A stretch of 64,000 bases of DNA from Chryseobacterium sp. IHB B 17019 (GTDB taxonomy: Bacteria; Bacteroidota; Bacteroidia; Flavobacteriales; Weeksellaceae): contig NZ_CP013293.1 of the NCBI RefSeq assembly GCF_001456155.1, forward strand, positions 2,418,001 through 2,482,000, given 5' to 3'. Position numbers and translations under genes: made by a program. Shown here piece by piece: positions 1 to 9,979 of the stretch (positions are counted from its first letter, which is position 1; each line of letters begins with the position of its first letter). Below the pieces are notes generated by a model. That model was not told the DNA's origin. It did no database searches and saw nothing but the letters and a program-made list of their open reading frames with translations.

Positions 1-1352
1 GAATCGGACTTCACACTGGTAAAGAAGTAAAACTTACCATTAAGCCTGCAAAAGAAAATACAGGTTTTATATTCGTAAGGACAGATTTGGAGGGCCACCC
101 TCAGGTCGAAGCTGATGTGAACTATGTTGTAGCTACAGAAAGAGGAACGACATTAGAAAAATTAGGAGTAAAAATTACTACCTGCGAGCATCTTTTAGCA
201 GCTCTGGTAGGTTGCGATATTGACAATGCAATTTTAGAAATGGATGCTTCCGAACCTCCTATCCTGGACGGTTCTTCAAAATACTTTGTTGAAGCTATCG
301 AAAGTGTGGGAGTTGTGGAACAAAGTATCGCAAGGGAATATCTTGTGATAAAAGAAGTTCTTACCTACAGCGATCCTGCCACAGGATCCGAGATCACAAT
401 CATCCCGTCGGATACCTACGAAATTACTACAATGGTAGATTTTGGGACTAAAGTTTTAGGTACTCAAAATGCTACGATGAAAAATATTTCTGAGTTTAAA
501 GAAGAAATCTCATCTGCAAGAACATTCAGCTTTTTACATGAATTGGAAATGCTTTTGGATCATGGCTTGATCAAAGGCGGAGATATTTCTAACGCGATCG
601 TTTATGTAGATAAAGATCTTACCCCGGAAACTACAGAAAAACTAAAAAAAGCCTTTGGTAAAGACAACGTTTCTATCAGACCAAACGGAATTCTTGATAA
701 TTTGAACTTAAACTATCCTAATGAAGCCGCAAGACACAAATTACTTGATGTAATCGGTGACCTGGCTTTAGCAGGAGTGAAAATAAAAGGTAAAGTAATT
801 GCTAATAAGCCGGGACATTACGTAAACACTCAATTTGCAAAAAGACTGAACCGTCAGTGGAAATTGCAGAAAAAGAAAAATGTTCCTGATTTTGACTTAA
901 CAAAAGAACCTGTTTTCGATATCAACGGGATCATGCGCCTAATGCCGCACAGACCACCGTTTTTATTAATTGATAAGATTCTTGAACTTTCAGATTCTCA
1001 CGTTGTAGGCCTTAAAAATGTAACAATGAACGAGCCTTTCTTCGTTGGACATTTCCCTAAAGAACCCGTAATGCCAGGCGTTTTACAGGTTGAGGCTTTA
1101 GCACAGACAGGAGGAATTCTTGTATTGGCAAGTGTTCCGGATCCTGAAAATTACTCTACTTATTTTATTAAAATTGACAAAGTAAAATTCAAGAGAAAAG
1201 TAGTTCCCGGGGATACTATTATTTTCAAAATTGAATTGATAGAGCCTATCAGAAGAGGTATCGTTCACATGCAGGGCTATGGATATGTAGGAGATAGCGT
1301 GGCGGTAGAAGCAGAATTAATGGCTCAAGTTGCAAAAAATAAAGTTGAATAA
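1..1352 (+). CDS. lpxC/fabZ: LpxC-FabZ fusion protein (5' end outside window)
   Basis: Bifunctional enzyme of lipid A and fatty acid synthesis. The N-terminal part is UDP-3-O-acyl-N-acetylglucosamine deacetylase (first committed step of lipid A); the C-terminal part is 3-hydroxyacyl-ACP dehydratase. The reading frame is open from base 3 and begins inside the gene: the first visible residues, IGLHTGKEV, are the conserved LpxC N-terminus, so only a few codons are missing. LpxC zinc-site motifs are visible (CEHLLAAL; HKLLDVIGD, with His and Asp ligands; KPGHYVN). The FabZ part starts near 'IMRLMPHRPPFLLID' and has the catalytic 'GHFPKEPVMPG' with 'QVEALAQTGG'. This fusion is common in Bacteroidetes. 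Its TAA stop directly abuts the lpxA ATG, so the two are co-transcribed. A TTG at 87 is not the real start. Confidence 0.95.
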   Translation, partial: IGLHTGKEVKLTIKPAKENTGFIFVRTDLEGHPQVEADVNYVVATERGTTLEKLGVKITTCEHLLAALVGCDIDNAILEMDASEPPILDGSSKYFVEAIESVGVVEQSIAREYLVIKEVLTYSDPATGSEITIIPSDTYEITTMVDFGTKVLGTQNATMKNISEFKEEISSARTFSFLHELEMLLDHGLIKGGDISNAIVYVDKDLTPETTEKLKKAFGKDNVSIRPNGILDNLNLNYPNEAARHKLLDVIGDLALAGVKIKGKVIANKPGHYVNTQFAKRLNRQWKLQKKKNVPDFDLTKEPVFDINGIMRLMPHRPPFLLIDKILELSDSHVVGLKNVTMNEPFFVGHFPKEPVMPGVLQVEALAQTGGILVLASVPDPENYSTYFIKIDKVKFKRKVVPGDTIIFKIELIEPIRRGIVHMQGYGYVGDSVAVEAELMAQVAKNKVE

Positions 1353-2147
1353 ATGATTCATCAATTAGCAGCCGTAGATAAACGTGCGAAAATCAGCAAA
1401 AATGTAATCGTAGAACCCTTTACTACAATTGCAGGGGATGTGGAAATAGGAGAAGGAACATGGATAGGCCCCAATGTAACCATCATGGATGGAGCAAGAA
1501 TTGGTAAAAATTGTAGAATTTTTCCGGGTACCGTTATTTCAGCGATTCCTCAGGATTTAAAATTTGATGGTGAAGATACTCAGGTAATTATTGGTGATGA
1601 TACTACAATCAGAGAATGTGTAACGGTAAACAGAGGTACAAAAGCCCTCGGATTTACAAAAATCGGGAAAAACTGCCTCATCATGGCAACTTCCCACATT
1701 GCACATGACTGTATTATCGGGGACCACGTTATCATCGTAAACGGTTGCGGTATTGCGGGACACGTAGAAATTGGTGATTATACCGTAATGGGAGGTTTAT
1801 CAGCTGTTCATCAGTTTGGTAAAATCGGGAAACATGTAATGATTTCCGGGGGAACTTTGGTAAGAAAAGATATTCCGCCCTATGTAAAAGTTGCGAGAGA
1901 ACCGATGTCTTATGCAGGAATCAATTCTGTGGGTTTAAGAAGAAGAGGATTTACCAATGAGAAAATCTTTGAAATTCAGAAAATTTACAGAGCGATCTTC
2001 CAAATGAAAATGAATGTTTCCCAGGCAATTACCCATATTGAAAAGGAAATGCTTCCTACTGCAGAAAGAGATGAGATCCTTCAGTTTATTCAAAACTCAC
2101 CAAGAGGTATCGTAAAAGGATACGGAACGGGAAAAGACAGAGAATAA
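1353..2147 (+). CDS. lpxA: UDP-N-acetylglucosamine O-acyltransferase LpxA
   Basis: First enzyme of lipid A synthesis; transfers an R-3-hydroxyacyl chain from ACP to the 3-OH of UDP-GlcNAc in the cytoplasm. The 264-residue product is the usual LpxA length. It shows repeated left-handed beta-helix hexapeptides through about residue 190, then a helical C-terminal domain. The catalytic His is in SHIAHDC (about His118). The ATG follows the lpxC-fabZ stop with no gap (TAAATG), so translation is probably coupled. The order lpxC-fabZ, lpxA is the normal flavobacterial arrangement. Confidence 0.96.
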   Translation: MIHQLAAVDKRAKISKNVIVEPFTTIAGDVEIGEGTWIGPNVTIMDGARIGKNCRIFPGTVISAIPQDLKFDGEDTQVIIGDDTTIRECVTVNRGTKALGFTKIGKNCLIMATSHIAHDCIIGDHVIIVNGCGIAGHVEIGDYTVMGGLSAVHQFGKIGKHVMISGGTLVRKDIPPYVKVAREPMSYAGINSVGLRRRGFTNEKIFEIQKIYRAIFQMKMNVSQAITHIEKEMLPTAERDEILQFIQNSPRGIVKGYGTGKDRE

Positions 2148-2168
2148 CCCAATAATCAATACATCACA

Positions 2169-2504
2169 GTGAAAAGTTTAATCTTGCTAATAATGCTTTC
2201 TGCCACATCTTTTTTGTTTGGACAGCAAACGGAAGGATTAAAAACAGAGAAAACAACCAAGGCTTCCATCATGGAAAGAAAACTTCCTGAAAAGTCTAAC
2301 GATAGTATTGCTAAGAATAATCTAAATGATATTCTAAAACAAAAAAACACGGGCAGCTCAATTTTAGGCACTACGAATCAGTATAATTCTGAAGTTCAGA
2401 TGAATGTAAACAAATTAAATAATAATGTGAATACATTCAACAATAATACATTCAACAGGATGATGCCTCAGGGGCAGGGAATACAGTTTAATAAAAGAAA
2501 ATAA
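2169..2504 (+). CDS. Small secreted protein, Asn-rich tail, unknown function
   Basis: I do not recognise a family. The 111-residue product starts at GTG; no ATG gives as good an N-terminus, and from this start there is a clear signal peptide (Lys at position 2, hydrophobic core, probable cleavage after SFLFG before QQ). The mature part is polar. Its C-terminal half is rich in Asn with repeated short runs around 'NKLNNNVNTFNNNTFN', which looks disordered or low-complexity. It lies 21 bases after lpxA and 15 bases before efp on the same strand, so it is probably co-transcribed with the lipid A genes. It is likely exported to the periplasm or cell surface. Confidence 0.7.
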   Translation: MKSLILLIMLSATSFLFGQQTEGLKTEKTTKASIMERKLPEKSNDSIAKNNLNDILKQKNTGSSILGTTNQYNSEVQMNVNKLNNNVNTFNNNTFNRMMPQGQGIQFNKRK

Positions 2505-2519
2505 ACATATACAAAATTA

Positions 2520-3086
2520 ATGGCAACAAGTAACGATATCAAAAAAGGACTTTGCATTGAGTACAGTAACGATATTTATAAAGTAATCGAATTCCTTCAC
2601 GTAAAACCGGGAAAAGGTCCTGCTTTCGTTAGAACAAAATTAAAATCTGTGACAAACGGAAAAGTAATCGACAATACTTTCTCAGCCGGTCACAAAATCG
2701 ACGAAGTAAAAGTTATCACAAGAAAATATCAGTATCTTTATGATGATGAGAATGGCTTCCACTTCATGAATAATGACGATTTTTCCCAGCTTTATCTTAA
2801 CAAAGAAATGATTGAGAATTCCCAGTTCATGAAAGCCGGTGAAGAAGTGACAATTATTTTGAAAGAAGCTGATGAAACTCCGCTTTCTGCAGAACTTCCT
2901 CAGTCGGTTTATCTTGATGTAACCGAAGCTGATCCTGGTGTAAAAGGAAACACTGCCACCAATGCTCTTAAAAACGCTATCGTTGAAACAGGAGCAAGAG
3001 TAATGGTTCCTTTATTCATCGAGCCGGGAGACAGAATCAAAGTAAGTACGGAAGACGGTTCTTACCTTGAAAGAGTAAAAGAATAA
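2520..3086 (+). CDS. efp: Translation elongation factor P
   Basis: EF-P relieves ribosomes stalled at polyproline stretches. The 188-residue product has the normal EF-P length and three-domain layout: an N-terminal KOW-like domain with the tip loop 'KPGKGPAFVR' (the Lys of the loop is the usual modification site), then two OB domains. The C-terminal domain has the conserved 'TATNALKNAIVETGARV...VPLFIEPGD' region. It is followed by a strong rho-independent hairpin, so this is the likely end of the lpx transcript. Confidence 0.96.
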   Translation: MATSNDIKKGLCIEYSNDIYKVIEFLHVKPGKGPAFVRTKLKSVTNGKVIDNTFSAGHKIDEVKVITRKYQYLYDDENGFHFMNNDDFSQLYLNKEMIENSQFMKAGEEVTIILKEADETPLSAELPQSVYLDVTEADPGVKGNTATNALKNAIVETGARVMVPLFIEPGDRIKVSTEDGSYLERVKE

Positions 3087-3104
3087 TTATTCAAAATAAT
3101 GGGG

Positions 3105-3140
3105 AGCTGGAAGTATAACAACTTTCAGCTTTCATTTTTT
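3105..3140 (+). terminator. Rho-independent terminator after efp
   Basis: A 10-base stem (3105-3114 with 3121-3130, one G-T wobble), a 6-base loop and a T-rich tail ending in six Ts lie 19 bases after the efp stop. Confidence 0.8.
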
Positions 3141-3276
3141 ATGGCAGCTATTTCCGTCCTCCATTCCCGCTTTTTTATCTCGTCTTTTCAGACGAAACAA
3201 AAAGAGCTCCATTCAGGCCGGGCTGCGATCTAAAGTTGAAAAAAACCTTGTCAGGGTTTTGAACCTTGACAAGGTT
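3141..3276. repeat. REP-like palindromic intergenic element
   Basis: Nested inverted repeats fill the spacer before the lpxD-like gene. An outer pair GCAGC (3144-3148) and GCTGC (3222-3226) encloses a T-run/A-run pair and a central hairpin (CGTCT 3181-3185, AGACG 3190-3194). Beside it is a perfect 10-base inverted repeat, AACCTTGTCA (3244-3253) with TGACAAGGTT (3267-3276), in which AACCTTG also recurs as a direct repeat at 3262-3268. From memory, similar spacer elements are dispersed in Chryseobacterium genomes; copy number cannot be judged from one window. Confidence 0.5.
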
Positions 3277-3303
3277 GATAAAATTTAAACATCATTTAAA
3301 AAT

Positions 3304-4206
3304 ATGACGTTTCATTCTCCACAAAAACTGAAAACTATTGCCGATCTTATCGGTGCTAAACATGTTGGCCCTGAAGACTTTGAAGTACTGGGAACCAACG
3401 AGATCCACATGGTAAAACCAGGAGAAATAGTTTTTGTCAACCATCCGAAATATTACGATAAAGCTTTAAACTCTGCCGCAACGATTATCCTAATTGATAA
3501 GGAAGTGGACTGCCCGGAAGGAAAAGCCTTGTTGGTTTCAGATGATCCTTTCAGGGATTTTAATAAAATTAATACCCATTTTACGAGAATATACAATTTC
3601 ACGGAGGAGCTTCATGATGCTGAAATTGGTGAAGGAACAAAAATCCACCACTCTGCGGTAATCGGAAACAATGTGAAAATCGGGAAAAACACACTGATCT
3701 TCCCAAATGTTGTCATTGGAGACAGAACGATCATCGGTGACAATGTAGTTATCCAATCCAACACAGTTTTGGGAGGCGATGCTTTTTATTACAGAAAATT
3801 AAATGGAAATTTCGACCGTTTGATCTCAGTGGGAAATGTTGTAATCGAAAACAACGTAGAAATCGGAAACAGCTGTACGATTGACCGTGGTGTGACGGAT
3901 TCTACCATAATCGGTGAAGGTTCTGTTTTAGATAACCAAATTCAGGTGGGCCATGATACCGTAATCGGGAAAAAATGCCTTATCGCTTCTCAGGTGGGAA
4001 TTGCAGGATGCTGTGTGATTGGTGATGAAGTAACTATTTGGGGACAAGTCGGGATGGCTTCCGGTAATAAAATCGATAGCGGATCAATTATCTTAGGCAA
4101 AACCGGTGTCAACAGGGATCTTGAAAAAGGTACTTATATCGGGATGTTTGCAGAAGATTTTAAAACCTATCTTAAAAAAGAAGTGAAGCTGAGAAATCTC
4201 AAATAA
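3304..4206 (+). CDS. LpxD-like UDP-3-O-acylglucosamine N-acyltransferase
   Basis: Predicted left-handed beta-helix acyltransferase of the LpxD family, which adds the second 3-hydroxyacyl chain to UDP-3-O-acyl-GlcN. The 300-residue product has an N-terminal uridine-binding-like domain (to about 100) and hexapeptide repeats from about 105 to 270. The catalytic-type His is in IQVGHD (His217). Oddities: it is shorter than typical LpxD (about 340 residues), and the usual glycine-rich region around '[12 protein letters not shown]' and the 'IAGCC' coil differ from classical LpxD. Bacteroidetes often carry a second LpxD-like gene here beside efp and sucD; the canonical lpxD may lie upstream of this window. 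Whether this paralogue acts on lipid A is not certain. Confidence 0.8.
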   Translation: MTFHSPQKLKTIADLIGAKHVGPEDFEVLGTNEIHMVKPGEIVFVNHPKYYDKALNSAATIILIDKEVDCPEGKALLVSDDPFRDFNKINTHFTRIYNFTEELHDAEIGEGTKIHHSAVIGNNVKIGKNTLIFPNVVIGDRTIIGDNVVIQSNTVLGGDAFYYRKLNGNFDRLISVGNVVIENNVEIGNSCTIDRGVTDSTIIGEGSVLDNQIQVGHDTVIGKKCLIASQVGIAGCCVIGDEVTIWGQVGMASGNKIDSGSIILGKTGVNRDLEKGTYIGMFAEDFKTYLKKEVKLRNLK

Positions 4207-4246
4207 ACAAATTGGTTAGATTTATCTTTAATCAAAGAAATTTAAT

Positions 4247-4254
4247 TAAATTTG
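4247..4254 (+). promoter_or_regulatory. Putative -7 box of the sucD promoter
   Basis: TAAATTTG matches the Bacteroidetes -7 consensus TANNTTTG and lies 42 bases before the sucD start codon. A good -33 TTG at the expected 17-23 base spacing is not seen, so this is only suggestive. Confidence 0.4.
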
Positions 4255-4295
4255 TGTGCATTAAAAAATTATAAATAAATTAAATAAATAATAAA

Positions 4296-5168
4296 ATGTC
4301 AATTTTAGTAAACAAAGATTCTAAAGTAATTGTACAAGGATTTACAGGGAACGAAGGTACTTTCCACGCAGGCCAGATGATTGAATACGGAACAAACGTT
4401 GTAGGAGGTGTTACTCCCGGAAAAGGAGGTAGCGAGCACTTAGGAAAGCCTGTATTCAATACTGTAGCGGATGCTGTAGAAAAAGCTGGGGCTAATGTAA
4501 GTATCATTTTCGTACCGCCTGCATTTGCTGCAGATGCTATTATGGAAGCTGCTGAAGCAGGTATCAAAGTTATTGTATGTATTACTGAAGGTATTCCTGT
4601 AGCGGATATGGTGAAAGTAAAATCTTACATCGCTGACAGAGACTGCAGATTGATCGGTCCGAACTGCCCTGGAATCATTACTTCTGAAGAAGCTAAAATT
4701 GGTATTATGCCAGGTTTCGTTTTCAAAAAAGGTAAAGTAGGTATCGTTTCAAAATCAGGTACTCTTACTTATGAAGCTGCAGATCAGGTTGTAAAAGCTG
4801 GTTTCGGTGTTTCTACGGCGATCGGTATCGGTGGAGACCCAATCATCGGGACTACTACAAGAGAAGCTTTGGAATTATTCATCAATGACCCTGAAACTGA
4901 TGCCGTTGTAATGATCGGAGAAATCGGCGGTGGCCTTGAGGCTGAAGCTGCAAGATGGTACAAAGCAAGTGGTTCTACGAAGCCGGTTGTAGGTTTCATC
5001 GCAGGTCAAACTGCTCCTAAAGGTAGAACAATGGGTCACGCAGGTGCTATCGTAGGTGGTGCTGAAGATACGGCTCAGGCTAAGATGGAAATCATGAGAG
5101 AAAACGGCATCAATGTTGTAGACTCTCCGGCTGACATCGGTGCTACAGTAGCAAAAATTTTAGCTTAA
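4296..5168 (+). CDS. sucD: Succinyl-CoA synthetase alpha subunit
   Basis: TCA cycle enzyme subunit; with SucC it interconverts succinyl-CoA and succinate with substrate-level phosphorylation of ADP or GDP. The 290-residue product is full length, with an N-terminal CoA-binding Rossmann domain and a C-terminal ligase domain. The phospho-histidine site is in [10 protein letters not shown] (His248), and GPNCPGI is visible near residue 121. The beta-subunit gene is not in this window. An outer-membrane protein gene follows after 23 bases and may be co-transcribed. Confidence 0.97.
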   Translation: MSILVNKDSKVIVQGFTGNEGTFHAGQMIEYGTNVVGGVTPGKGGSEHLGKPVFNTVADAVEKAGANVSIIFVPPAFAADAIMEAAEAGIKVIVCITEGIPVADMVKVKSYIADRDCRLIGPNCPGIITSEEAKIGIMPGFVFKKGKVGIVSKSGTLTYEAADQVVKAGFGVSTAIGIGGDPIIGTTTREALELFINDPETDAVVMIGEIGGGLEAEAARWYKASGSTKPVVGFIAGQTAPKGRTMGHAGAIVGGAEDTAQAKMEIMRENGINVVDSPADIGATVAKILA

Positions 5169-5191
5169 AATAATACAAAACATAAAACAAT

Positions 5192-5860
5192 ATGAAAAAA
5201 TTTTTATTAGCCTCCGCTTTGACAATTTCTACTATGTCTTTCGCACAAATAGATTTTAGTAACACGAGATTTGGTATCATTGCAGGAGGTAACTATTCAG
5301 GGGTGAAAAATGCCCACAATCCCTCAGGAAAAAGGCTGACAATGCAGGCCGGGGTTTTAGCTTTAATTCCTATCGGAAGTGAAAACCAGTTTTTCCTTCA
5401 ACCCGAAGTAGTATATTTCGGAGCGGGAGAAACCGGAAAGAACAAGGATTCTAAAGGTACAGACGGCTATGACGCTGTTTATGCCAATAATTATCTGAGT
5501 GTGCCGATTAACTTTAAGGCTTATTTTTCCGAAGCAGAATCAGAGTTCTTTGGTTTGATAGGGCCTAGATTTAATTTCTTGTTAAGTCAAAAAGTTAAAA
5601 ATGCTCCTCTGTCAAGACCTTATTACAATCCGGACTATGTAGTTGCTGATAATCCTGAACTTACAGGGAAAGCAAGCAGCTTCAACTTTGGAGTAGGAAT
5701 TGGGGCAGGATACAGCTACAAAAGACAATTGGAAATCGCTGCAAAATACGATTTCGGTTTGTCCAATACGTATCCGGGTCTTAATCACGAACCAAAAGGA
5801 ACGTCAAAAAGTAAATCTGAGCAGGTTATTAGCCTAACGCTTAGCTATATTTTTAAATAA
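5192..5860 (+). CDS. Outer-membrane beta-barrel protein (PorT-like family)
   Basis: The 222-residue product has a clear signal peptide (cleavage likely after MSFA before QID) and alternating hydrophobic/polar strands with Gly and aromatic residues, ending in an aromatic residue (SYIFK), as in small outer-membrane barrels. It resembles the broad outer-membrane beta-barrel/PorT-like group of Bacteroidetes; the substrate or partner is unknown. It lies 23 bases after sucD, with a strong bidirectional terminator downstream. Confidence 0.8.
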   Translation: MKKFLLASALTISTMSFAQIDFSNTRFGIIAGGNYSGVKNAHNPSGKRLTMQAGVLALIPIGSENQFFLQPEVVYFGAGETGKNKDSKGTDGYDAVYANNYLSVPINFKAYFSEAESEFFGLIGPRFNFLLSQKVKNAPLSRPYYNPDYVVADNPELTGKASSFNFGVGIGAGYSYKRQLEIAAKYDFGLSNTYPGLNHEPKGTSKSKSEQVISLTLSYIFK

Positions 5861-5890
5861 GAATATTTTAAAAATATTTTTAAACATACC

Positions 5891-5915
5891 CCCCCCGAAA
5901 CTCAGTTTCGGGGGG
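5891..5915. terminator. Bidirectional terminator between convergent genes
   Basis: A perfect 11-base GC-rich stem (CCCCCCGAAAC at 5891-5901, GTTTCGGGGGG at 5905-5915) with a 3-base loop. It is followed by a T-rich plus-strand tail and, on the other side, by a T-rich minus-strand tail. It separates the convergent barrel gene and ABC permease gene. Confidence 0.85.
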
Positions 5916-5928
5916 TTCTTTATTTATT

Positions 5929-7239
5929 TTATCCTCTAATCCACTTCCAAAGTTCCTTCAAAGTAGCCTTATTTCCATACATCAAGATCCCTACTCTATA
6001 TATTTTACCGGCAACAAAAATCATAAAGACCGTTGTTCCCAGCAGCAGCGCAATCGACAGGGCAATCTGCCATGCCGGAACTCCAAACGGAATTCTTGCA
6101 ATCATTGCAACAGGAGAGGTAAAAGGAATGATAGACAGCCAGAAGCCCAGCGGTCCGTCCGGATTGTTCATTAACGAAAAACTTCCGTACATTCCCAACA
6201 TCAGTGGCAAAATAGCAAACAGCGTGAATTGCTGCGTTTCCGTTTCATTATCTACGGCAGAACCAATTGCTGCATAAATCGAGCTGTAAAAGATATACCC
6301 TAAAAGGAAAAATACGATGAATACGAAAATAATCAATGGAAAGTTTAGTTCTAATAAGCTATGGGAAACCTGAGTTGCAATTTGCGCCACATCAAGTTTG
6401 CTCGCCAGTTCCTCATTTCCGCCCGGAATATTTTTCTGAATTGAAGAAAAGCCTGTATTCAGGACCAAAGCCCCGATCACAGACATACTGATCCAAACAG
6501 CGAATTGCGTTAAAGCTACCAAAGTTACCCCTAAAATTTTTCCCATCATCAATTCAAAAGGTTTTACCGAAGAAATGATAATTTCCACAACACGGTTGTT
6601 TTTCTCTTCTAAAACGCTTCGCATGACACGTACTCCATAAATAATGATAAACATGAAAGTAACATACATCAAAAGAATGCTCAACCCACTTTTCACTCCA
6701 AAAGCAAGGTCAGAATCTTCTTTATTGTTTTCAGAAACGTTGATGGTTTTTAGCGGGAAACTTTTATCCAGGTTAATAAGCTGGGTTTCCGCGATACCAA
6801 GCTGTTTTATCTTTTCCTTTTTAATAACATCGGTAATATCAGCAACAATTTTCTGCTTCGTATCGAATCCGATTTTGCTGTTGATAATTAGTCTCGTATT
6901 TTGTTGTAATTCATCAAAATTCTGGCTTTTTAATTCAGGTAAAATTAAAATTCCGTCCAATGATTCGTTTCCTTTTAAATTATTGATTTTCGACTTTTCA
7001 TCAGCTGTAGAAACAAAAACATAATTTAACTGATCATTAGATTTCAACTGATTTTTAAACAGACCGCTCTTGTCCACCACTTCGATGATACTGTGCGATT
7101 CATTGGCCTTAAACATCAGTCCGATCACTGCCCCAAAAGCAATCAATAAGATCGGCGCTAAAAGAGTTAATATGATAAAGGATTTTTTCTTTACCTGTGT
7201 AAGAAATTCTCTTTTTGTAATTAAAAAAATATTATTCAT
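5929..7239 (-). CDS. ABC-2 family transporter permease (NatB-like)
   Basis: Membrane subunit of an ABC exporter. The 436-residue product starts with MNNIFLITKREFLTQVKKKSF, one N-terminal membrane segment, a large extracytoplasmic domain (about residues 45-170) and then about five membrane segments in the C-terminal half, which is the ABC-2 NatB/YhaP layout. The ATPase gene lies immediately upstream with a 2-base gap, so the pair is one operon. Na+ extrusion is known for NatAB, but the substrate here cannot be told from sequence. Confidence 0.88.
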   Translation of the reverse strand: MNNIFLITKREFLTQVKKKSFIILTLLAPILLIAFGAVIGLMFKANESHSIIEVVDKSGLFKNQLKSNDQLNYVFVSTADEKSKINNLKGNESLDGILILPELKSQNFDELQQNTRLIINSKIGFDTKQKIVADITDVIKKEKIKQLGIAETQLINLDKSFPLKTINVSENNKEDSDLAFGVKSGLSILLMYVTFMFIIIYGVRVMRSVLEEKNNRVVEIIISSVKPFELMMGKILGVTLVALTQFAVWISMSVIGALVLNTGFSSIQKNIPGGNEELASKLDVAQIATQVSHSLLELNFPLIIFVFIVFFLLGYIFYSSIYAAIGSAVDNETETQQFTLFAILPLMLGMYGSFSLMNNPDGPLGFWLSIIPFTSPVAMIARIPFGVPAWQIALSIALLLGTTVFMIFVAGKIYRVGILMYGNKATLKELWKWIRG

Positions 7240-7241
7240 GA

Positions 7242-8150
7242 TTAATGATTACTTACGGCATTAATAAACACTTCATTCATACTCGGGATTCTTTCGTCGA
7301 ATGATCTTACTTTTCCTACATTGACTAGATCCAGAAGAATTTGGTTCTGATCGCTTTCATTTTTTAAATCAAAAGAAACCAGGTTATTTTCATTAATTAT
7401 GTTGAAAATTTTATATTTATTTTCGAAGCTTTGAAGTTGAGAATCATTGACTTCAGAAAGCGTAATTCCAAAGATATTTTTCTTGAATTTTTCCCTTACA
7501 TCGAAAACCCTTCCGTCGATAATCTTTTTAGAATTATTAATTAAAGCTACATAATCACACATCTCTTCCACACTTTCCATTCTGTGCGTAGACAGGATGA
7601 TGGTTGTACCGTTATTTTTAAGTTCGATAATCTGATCTTTAATCAAATTGGCATTTACGGGATCAAAACCTGAAAACGGCTCGTCAAGAATCAACAAATG
7701 CGGCCTGTGAAGCACAGTTACCACAAACTGGATTTTCTGGGCCATCCCTTTGGAAAGCTCAGACAGCTTTTTCTTCCACCACTGGTCAATATGAAGTTTA
7801 TCAAACCATTTTTTGGCTTCATTCAGAGCATCGTTTTTGCTCATCCCCTTCAGCTCTCCAAAATAAAGAAGCTGATCGCCAACCGTCATATTTTTATACA
7901 GTCCACGCTCTTCTGGCATGTATCCAATGTCTTTGATATGGTTGGGATTAAGCTTTTCTCCATTGATAAATACCTCTCCGGAATCAGCCTGGGTAATTTG
8001 ATTGATGATACGGATAAAAGAAGTTTTTCCGGCTCCGTTCGGGCCTAAAAGACCATAAATACTTCCTTTCGGAACATGGATGCTGAAATCATCCAAAGCT
8101 ACCTTTTTACCGGCATTGTAGGTCTTTCTAATATGTTCAGCTTTTAGCAT
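7242..8150 (-). CDS. ABC transporter ATP-binding protein (NatA-like)
   Basis: ATPase subunit partnered with the adjacent ABC-2 permease. The 302-residue product has Walker A GPNGAGKTS near residue 38, the signature LSKGMAQK, and Walker B LLILDEPFSG followed by the switch His in STHRMES. The C-terminal 80 residues are the extra domain common in NatA/YhaQ-type exporters. It is the first gene of the pair. A weak promoter-like TAACTTTC lies upstream on the minus strand but does not fit the consensus fully. Confidence 0.9.
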   Translation of the reverse strand: MLKAEHIRKTYNAGKKVALDDFSIHVPKGSIYGLLGPNGAGKTSFIRIINQITQADSGEVFINGEKLNPNHIKDIGYMPEERGLYKNMTVGDQLLYFGELKGMSKNDALNEAKKWFDKLHIDQWWKKKLSELSKGMAQKIQFVVTVLHRPHLLILDEPFSGFDPVNANLIKDQIIELKNNGTTIILSTHRMESVEEMCDYVALINNSKKIIDGRVFDVREKFKKNIFGITLSEVNDSQLQSFENKYKIFNIINENNLVSFDLKNESDQNQILLDLVNVGKVRSFDERIPSMNEVFINAVSNH

Positions 8151-8223
8151 TAATTTGTTTTTACTATCAGTTAGTATAATAAAGTTCCGAAAGTTACGGA
8201 ATTATTAAAACAGAATTAAGCCA

Positions 8224-8254
8224 AAAGAAAAAATCCTGATGATTATCAGGATTT
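8224..8254 (-). terminator. Terminator after the T9SS sorting-domain gene
   Basis: A perfect 10-base stem (8231-8240 with 8245-8254), a 4-base loop and a T-rich tail on the minus strand lie just after the stop codon at 8258. Confidence 0.8.
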
Positions 8255-8257
8255 AAT

Positions 8258-8611
8258 TTATTGTTTTACGATTTGGGTAACCTTCATCGTATTGTCACTT
8301 AATATGTAACGGATCAAATATTTTCCCGGTTTTAGTTTTTCTATATTAATCTCACCGGAATTCATATTCACCGAATATGTGGCAACCTGAGTACCCAAAA
8401 TTGAATAAAAGATCACACTTTTGATTCTTAAATTAGAATCTTTTGCCTTTATGATCAGAAAGTCCTTCGCAGGATTCGGATAGGCAACAAGCACTCCATC
8501 GTCAGATTTCTGAGAGAAGGAACTTGGCTCTTTAATCTGTGCTTTCATATTGTGGGAAAACCCAACAAAAGCGCCTAAAAAGATAAATAAAAGTAAAAGT
8601 TTTTTCATCAA
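8258..8611 (-). CDS. Mini-protein made of a T9SS type A sorting domain
   Basis: Predicted secreted protein of only 117 residues: signal peptide (about 1-25, ending near MKAQ), a short polar linker, then a type A T9SS C-terminal domain from about residue 42. The domain hallmarks are visible: 'VAYPNPAKDFLIIK', 'SILGTQVATY', 'LKPGKYLIRY' and a basic end 'TQIVKQ'. In known T9SS substrates this domain follows a large cargo and is removed and exchanged at the surface. Here there is almost no cargo, so the gene may be a remnant or a small secreted protein. It has its own promoter-like sequence and terminator. Confidence 0.85.
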   Translation of the reverse strand: MMKKLLLLFIFLGAFVGFSHNMKAQIKEPSSFSQKSDDGVLVAYPNPAKDFLIIKAKDSNLRIKSVIFYSILGTQVATYSVNMNSGEINIEKLKPGKYLIRYILSDNTMKVTQIVKQ

Positions 8612-8638
8612 TATTATAATTTCTCAAGTATATTAAAA

Positions 8639-9721
<1,083 letters not shown>

Positions 9722-9746
9722 TTAAAATTAATACATAATGAAACAT

Positions 9747-9785
9747 AAGTCACAGAAATTGATAATTTTTGTGGCTTTTGCTTTT
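9747..9785 (+). terminator. Terminator after hemB
   Basis: A stem of up to 14 bases (9747-9760 with 9764-9777, with wobble pairs), a very short loop and a T-rich tail, 25 bases after the hemB stop. Confidence 0.65.
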
Positions 9786-9979
9786 ATGACTAACAGCAAT
9801 TTATATTAAAATAAATTTAATACACTGTATATCAAATACTTAATAAAATATTAATTATTTTTCATATATTTATTGTCAGGATTCTCCTATACACACGACT
9901 TTAGTTATAAGGGATGACTTTTATCCAGAATATACATCTGATAATCAGGCGTATGATAAATTAAGTCGAATTAAAACAA

